Of a stretch of 64,000 nt of DNA, positions 60,092 through 64,000 are shown one piece after another. The notes below the pieces were generated by a model that was not told the origin of the DNA, made no database searches, and saw only the letters and a program-made list of their open reading frames with translations. The stretch comes from Microbacterium luteolum (GTDB taxonomy: Bacteria; Actinomycetota; Actinomycetes; Actinomycetales; Microbacteriaceae). A program made the translations under genes and the position numbers. The stretch spans positions 1,152,950 to 1,216,949 of the forward strand of contig NZ_BAAAUN010000001.1 in NCBI RefSeq assembly GCF_039533965.1, in the 5' to 3' direction. Position 1 is the stretch's first letter. Each line of letters opens with the position of its first letter.

Positions 60092-60117
60092 GGTGCCGAC
60101 TCCCCCGAGTCGGCACC
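60092..60117 (-). terminator. pckG terminator hairpin
   Basis: GGTGCCGACTC (60092-60102) pairs perfectly with GAGTCGGCACC (60107-60117) over a CCCC loop, ending 9 nt beyond the pckG stop codon. The tight 11-bp stem and position fit an intrinsic-type terminator without a strong U-tract. Confidence 0.7.
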
Positions 60118-60126
60118 GGTCTGGGG

Positions 60127-61989
60127 CTACGCCTTCGCGAGGCGGTAGCGGAGCGAGGCGAGCTCGGCGCGCAGGGCCGCGGGGACCTTGTCGCCGAAGG
60201 TGTCGTAGAACGCCTCGGTGAGGTCGGCCTCGGTCTTCCAGGCCTCGGCGTCGACGGAGAACAGCTCGTCGAGGTCGGCGGCGGGGATGTCGAGTCCGTC
60301 GAGGTTGAGGTCCTCCGGACGGGGCAGGCGACCGATCGGGCTGTCGACGGCGGGCACGTCGCCCGCGATGCGGCGGATGATCCAGTCGACGACACGCGAG
60401 TTGTCGCCGAATCCGGGCCACAGGAACCGGCCGTCGTCGCCGCGACGGAACCAGTTCACCTGGAAGATGCGCGGTGCACGGTCGAAGCGCAGGCCACGAC
60501 CGACCTTCAGCCAGTGACCGAAGTAGTCCGCCATGTTGTATCCGCAGAACGGCAGCATCGCGAACGGGTCGCGACGAAGCTCTCCGACCTTGCCCTCGGC
60601 AGCGGCCGTGCGCTCGGACGAGATGTTCGAGCCGAGGAAGACGCCGTGGGTCCAGTCGGTCGCCTCGACCACGAGCGGGACGTTGCTGGCGCGGCGTCCG
60701 CCGAAGAGGATGACGTCGAGCGGCACGGCCTGCTCCCAGTCCTCGGAGATCTGCGGGCACTGCGCCGCAGACACCGTGAAGCGCGAGTTCGGGTGCGCCG
60801 CCGGGCGATCGGAGTCGGGCGTCCAGTCATTGCCCTCCCAGTCGATCAGGTTCGCGGGTGCCTGCTCGGTCAGCCCCTCCCACCACACGTCGCCGTCCGG
60901 GCGGAGCGCGACGTTCGTGAAGATCGTGTTGCCCCACAGCGTCTCGACCGCGGTGACGTTGGTCGACTCGCCGGTGCCGGGAGCGACGCCGAAGAAGCCG
61001 GCCTCGGGATTGATCGCCCACATGCGACCGTCCTCGCCGGGACGGATCCAGGCGATGTCGTCGCCGAGCGTCTCGACCTTCCAGCCGGGGATCGTCGGGC
61101 GCAGCATCGCGAGGTTCGTCTTGCCGCACGCGGAGGGGAACGCCGCGGCGACGTGGTACGCCTTGCCCTGCGGGTCGATCACGCGGATGAGCAGCATGTG
61201 CTCGGCGAGCCAGCCCTCATCGCGGGCGATCACCGAGGCGATGCGCAGCGCGAAGCACTTCTTCGCGAGGATCGCGTTGCCGCCGTAGCCGGAACCGAAG
61301 GAGTAGACCTCGAGCGTCTCGGGGAAGTGCACGATGTACTTCTCGTCGTTGCACGGCCACTCGACGTCCTGCTCACCGGGGGCGAGCGGTGCGCCGACGC
61401 TGTGCACGGTCTTCACCCAAGGCGCGCCCTCGGCGATCCGACTCGTGACGGCTTCGCCGACGCGGGTCATGATGCCGATGGAGGCCACCGCGTAGGCGCT
61501 GTCGGTGACCTGTACGCCGATGTGGGAGAGCGGTCCGCCGACCGGGCCCATCGAGAACGGAACGACGTACATCGTGCGCCCGCGCATCGAGCCCTCGAAG
61601 ATCTCGTTCATCTTGGCGTGCATGTCGGCGGGGGCGGCCCAGTTGTTCGTGGGGCCGGCATCCTCTTCGCGCTCCGAGGCGATGTACGTGCGTCCCTCGG
61701 TGCGGGCGACGTCGCTCGGGTGCGACCGGGCGAGGTAGGAGCCGGGACGCCATTCGGGGTTGAGCTTGATGAGCTTGCCCTCGGTGACGAGACCACGCAG
61801 GAGCCAGTCGTTCTCGGCCCGCGAGCCGTCGACCCAGTGCACGGAGTCGGGCTGGGTGAGGGCGCGGATCTCCTCGACCCAGGCCACCAGCTCGGCCATC
61901 GCGGGAGTGTCATACGTCGGTGCCGCACCGAACGTGCGCTCTGCGGCGACGGGTGACGTGCGAGGGGTGATGACTTCGGCCATGGCCAT
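60127..61989 (-). CDS. pckG: Phosphoenolpyruvate carboxykinase (GTP)
   Basis: A 620-aa GTP-dependent PEP carboxykinase converting oxaloacetate to PEP, the committed step of gluconeogenesis from acids. [20 protein letters not shown] is the kinase-1a P-loop with the reactive cysteine of GTP-type enzymes. [20 protein letters not shown] and [20 protein letters not shown] bind substrate and metal, and [20 protein letters not shown] is the nucleotide-site signature. Length is normal. ATG 61989 has AAGGAG 5 nt upstream; an ATG two codons later also exists. Divergent from a RamB-like regulator with palindromes between, so it is probably controlled by acetate or propionate status. Confidence 0.98.
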   Translation of the reverse strand: MAMAEVITPRTSPVAAERTFGAAPTYDTPAMAELVAWVEEIRALTQPDSVHWVDGSRAENDWLLRGLVTEGKLIKLNPEWRPGSYLARSHPSDVARTEGRTYIASEREEDAGPTNNWAAPADMHAKMNEIFEGSMRGRTMYVVPFSMGPVGGPLSHIGVQVTDSAYAVASIGIMTRVGEAVTSRIAEGAPWVKTVHSVGAPLAPGEQDVEWPCNDEKYIVHFPETLEVYSFGSGYGGNAILAKKCFALRIASVIARDEGWLAEHMLLIRVIDPQGKAYHVAAAFPSACGKTNLAMLRPTIPGWKVETLGDDIAWIRPGEDGRMWAINPEAGFFGVAPGTGESTNVTAVETLWGNTIFTNVALRPDGDVWWEGLTEQAPANLIDWEGNDWTPDSDRPAAHPNSRFTVSAAQCPQISEDWEQAVPLDVILFGGRRASNVPLVVEATDWTHGVFLGSNISSERTAAAEGKVGELRRDPFAMLPFCGYNMADYFGHWLKVGRGLRFDRAPRIFQVNWFRRGDDGRFLWPGFGDNSRVVDWIIRRIAGDVPAVDSPIGRLPRPEDLNLDGLDIPAADLDELFSVDAEAWKTEADLTEAFYDTFGDKVPAALRAELASLRYRLAKA

Positions 61990-62046
61990 GACTGCTCCTT
62001 CGAAGTGTGGGGCGTTGCATCCATCTTCTTCCGACTCGGGAGGTAT

Positions 62047-62082
62047 TTTCGGACGAAACGGGCGATAAGAATCCGAATTCTT
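62047..62082. promoter_or_regulatory. Two palindromes between pckG and the RamB-like gene
   Basis: TTTCG-GA-CGAAA (62047-62058) and AAGAAT-CCGA-ATTCTT (62067-62082) are both perfect inverted repeats. The second ends 5 bp before the -10 TAGACT (62087-62092) of the regulator gene, covering its -35/spacer region. The patch is AT-rich compared with its surroundings. Both are candidate sites for the adjacent regulator or another gluconeogenic regulator. Confidence 0.5.
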
Positions 62083-62098
62083 TCGCTAGACTCAAGGA

Positions 62099-63541
62099 AT
62101 GGCGTCCTCTGGCATCCATCTCACGACCCTCGGTCACCGCATCCGTCATCACCGACTGGAGAACGGGTTCACGCTCGACGAACTCGGTGCGCTCGTCGGC
62201 GTCGCCGGCTCCCAACTGAGCCTCATCGAGAACGGCAAGCGCGAGCCGAAGCTGTCGCTGCTCCAGGCGATCGCCCAGGCGACCAGCACCCAGGTGACCG
62301 ACCTCATCTCCGGCGAGCCGCCGAACCGACGCGCGGCGCTCGAGATCGAGCTCGAACGCGCGCAGGAGAGCCCGGTGTTCCGGCAGCTCGGCGTCGCGCC
62401 CATCCGCGTCACGAAGGGCACGAGCGACGAGACGATCGAGTCGATCCTCGGCCTGCACCGCGAGCTGCAGCGTCGCGAGCGCGAGGCCATCGCCACCCCC
62501 GAGGAAGCACGCCGCGGCAACACCGAGCTGCGACTGCGGATGCGCGCGCAGAACAACTACCTGCCCGAGATCGAGAAGCTCGCCGAGAAGCAGCTCAAGT
62601 CCGCCGGGCATGTCCAGGGTGCGCTGACGCACCGCACCGTGAGCATCATGGCCGAGAAGCTCGGCTTCGAGCTGATCTACGTGAACGACCTCCCCCATTC
62701 CACGCGTTCGGTCACCGACCTCGAGAACGGGCGCATCTACCTTCCGCCCGCGTCGATCCCCGGTGGCCACGGACTGCGCTCGATGGCGCTGCAGGCCATG
62801 GCGCACCGACTGCTCGGGCACACTCCGCCGACCGACTACGCGGACTTCCTGCAGCAGCGCCTCGAGATCAACTACTTCGCGGCGTGCTGCCTGATGCCCG
62901 AGACCGCGTCGGTCGCGTTCCTCCAGCAGGCGAAGAAGGACCGCAACCTCGCGGTCGAGGACTTCCGCGACGCCTTCGGCGTGACGCACGAGGCTGCCGG
63001 GATGCGCATGACCAACCTCGTCACGCAGCACCTCGGGATGCCGCTGCACTTCCTGCGCGTGGATGCGACCGGTGCGATCACGCGTGTCTACGAGAACGAC
63101 GACCTGCCGCTGCCGATGGATGTCACGGGTGCGGTCGAAGGACAGCGCGTGTGCCGGAAGTTCCAGGCGCGGGCCGCTTTCACCCAGCAGAACCGCACGA
63201 CCGAGCACCACCAGTACACCGACACTCCGTCCGGCACGTTCTGGTGCTCGACGCAGACGGGCTCATCGAGCGACGGCGAGTTCTCCATCACGGTCGGCGT
63301 GCCCTTCGACGATGCGCGCTGGTGGCGAGGCCGGGAGAGCGTGGACCGGGCCGTGTCGACGTGCCCGGACGAGGCCTGCTGCCGCCGGCCGTCGAACGAC
63401 CTGGCCGAGCGCTGGAGCGGGAAGGCGTGGCCGAGCGCGCGCGTGCACACGCACATGTTCTCGCCGCTCCCCCGCGGTGCTTTCCCCGGCGTGGACGACA
63501 ACGAGGTCTACAACTTCCTGGGTCGGCACGCCAGCGAGTGA
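62099..63541 (+). CDS. RamB-like short-chain fatty acid metabolism regulator (XRE-IrrE type)
   Basis: A 480-aa regulator. The N-terminal XRE helix-turn-helix (about residues 9-70) includes RIRHHRLENGFTLDELGALV and GSQLSLIENGKREPKLSLL. A middle IrrE/ImmA-like metallopeptidase-fold domain follows (about 165-300, LEINYFAACCLMPETASVAF). The C-terminal DUF2083-type region ends with a Cys-rich CPDEACCRRP and HTHMFSPLPRGAFPG. This layout matches RamB of Corynebacterium and related propionate/acetate regulators. It sits divergent from pckG, a fitting target. ATG 62099 has TAGACT exactly 6 nt upstream (leaderless). No zinc-binding HExxH is visible, so peptidase activity is unlikely. Confidence 0.9.
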   Translation: MASSGIHLTTLGHRIRHHRLENGFTLDELGALVGVAGSQLSLIENGKREPKLSLLQAIAQATSTQVTDLISGEPPNRRAALEIELERAQESPVFRQLGVAPIRVTKGTSDETIESILGLHRELQRREREAIATPEEARRGNTELRLRMRAQNNYLPEIEKLAEKQLKSAGHVQGALTHRTVSIMAEKLGFELIYVNDLPHSTRSVTDLENGRIYLPPASIPGGHGLRSMALQAMAHRLLGHTPPTDYADFLQQRLEINYFAACCLMPETASVAFLQQAKKDRNLAVEDFRDAFGVTHEAAGMRMTNLVTQHLGMPLHFLRVDATGAITRVYENDDLPLPMDVTGAVEGQRVCRKFQARAAFTQQNRTTEHHQYTDTPSGTFWCSTQTGSSSDGEFSITVGVPFDDARWWRGRESVDRAVSTCPDEACCRRPSNDLAERWSGKAWPSARVHTHMFSPLPRGAFPGVDDNEVYNFLGRHASE

Positions 63542-63548
63542 CCGGGGC

Positions 63549-64000
63549 TCAGCTCTCCGTGAAGCGCTCGAAGCGGGCGAGTGCGGCCATCGCGGCGTCG
63601 GCATCGGCCGGCGCCGTGAAGTACTCCGGCGGCACTCCTCTGCTGGCGGTCGCGTGCATCCAGCATCCGATCACGCGGCCCTGCTCGACGAGCGTGGCAC
63701 GCACCATCCCGTTCTTCCCCGGCCCGACTGTCGCCAGGTGCTCCGGCGCGCAGACGGTCGTGCGGTCGGCGTAGGAGAGGTAGTACTCGTCGAAGGCGCC
63801 GAGCGCGATGACGGATGCCGCCCCCGCGGCGCGACGCGGACGCTCGGGCGCCGCGAACAGGCCGTCGGCGACCTCGTCCACGCGGCCCGCGGCACGCTCC
63901 GCCGCCTCGCGGGACTGGCCGAGCGTGAGGCCGGACCACCAGGCGAAGTCGGCGACGCCGGCAGGCCCGTGGCCGGTGATGTACCGGACGAACAGCTCGG
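63549..64000 (-). CDS. Winged-helix DNA-binding domain protein (HTH_42-like), 5' end beyond window
   Basis: The reading frame is open from the window edge to the stop at 63549 and shows the last 150 residues of a longer protein. RYITGHGPAGVADFAWWSGL near the edge, followed by a charged helix and later SVIALGAFDEYYLSYADRT and EYFTAPADADAAMAALARF, matches the C-terminal half of actinobacterial winged-helix DNA-binding domain proteins of the AlkZ-related HTH_42 group. The start and N-terminal catalytic motif lie outside. It is convergent with the RamB-like gene, 7 bp apart. A second family member sits at 8292-9551. Confidence 0.8.
   Translation of the reverse strand, partial: ELFVRYITGHGPAGVADFAWWSGLTLGQSREAAERAAGRVDEVADGLFAAPERPRRAAGAASVIALGAFDEYYLSYADRTTVCAPEHLATVGPGKNGMVRATLVEQGRVIGCWMHATASRGVPPEYFTAPADADAAMAALARFERFTES

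Overview
The window is high-GC DNA (roughly 70% GC by eye), densely coding on both strands, from a free-living actinobacterium. Several families point to Actinobacteria: DUF501, DUF4307, a GTP-dependent PEP carboxykinase next to a RamB-type regulator, a PIN-PhoH protein, a mycosin-like subtilase and many leaderless genes. Gene content and codon habits look most like Microbacteriaceae, probably Microbacterium. That genus call is inference from recognised proteins, not from a marker gene. About 62 protein genes, one tRNA and one riboswitch are visible. I see no insertion sequence, prophage, CRISPR array or rRNA, so this is chromosomal backbone.

Layout. 0-8 kb: phoH, a class V aminotransferase, uppS, hemolysin III, DUF4307, greA, ilvA and an AI-2E family permease. 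8-15.5 kb: a YcaQ-like winged-helix protein, an anchored exported protein, lemA, a coupled sugar-lactone-oxidase/PLP-enzyme pair, an unusual tRNA-Leu(UAA) and dedA. 15.5-21 kb: NDH-2 with a lysine-rich tail, an orphan mycosin-like protease coupled to DUF501, a DivIC/FtsB-like protein and enolase. 21-28 kb: O-methyltransferase, a GntR-DUF1648-CPBP operon, DUF4442, an APC permease, an AraC regulator, a VOC protein and an SGNH hydrolase. 28-42 kb: hisS-mazG-nhaA, ppc, gdhA, a hexapeptide-repeat protein, an esterase, mfd, GNAT and an Fpg/Nei glycosylase.

42-47 kb is a complete riboflavin operon: FMN riboswitch, then ribD-ribE-ribBA-ribH with overlapping start and stop codons. 47-53.3 kb is a LacI-controlled beta-galactoside uptake and hydrolysis locus: two permeases, a lipoprotein binding protein and a GH35 beta-galactosidase, with two matching operator palindromes. 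53-60 kb holds a metallophosphoesterase, an MHS transporter, a HAD hydrolase, an LD-carboxypeptidase, a 68-aa helix-turn-helix protein behind two near-identical palindromes, and an ABC exporter. 60-64 kb has pckG facing a RamB-like regulator, and the 3' part of another winged-helix protein cut by the window edge.

Three signals go beyond ordinary annotation. (1) A dispersed short repeat is tandemly amplified with an 18-bp period inside ribE and inside the ABC exporter, read in different frames, and also sits in the loop of a terminator hairpin. (2) Fourteen genes have TANNNT exactly 6 nt before the start codon, the signature of leaderless transcription, including one divergent pair only 35 bp apart. 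(3) The hexamer GGATGC/GCATCC is strongly over-represented and appears to favour rare codons.
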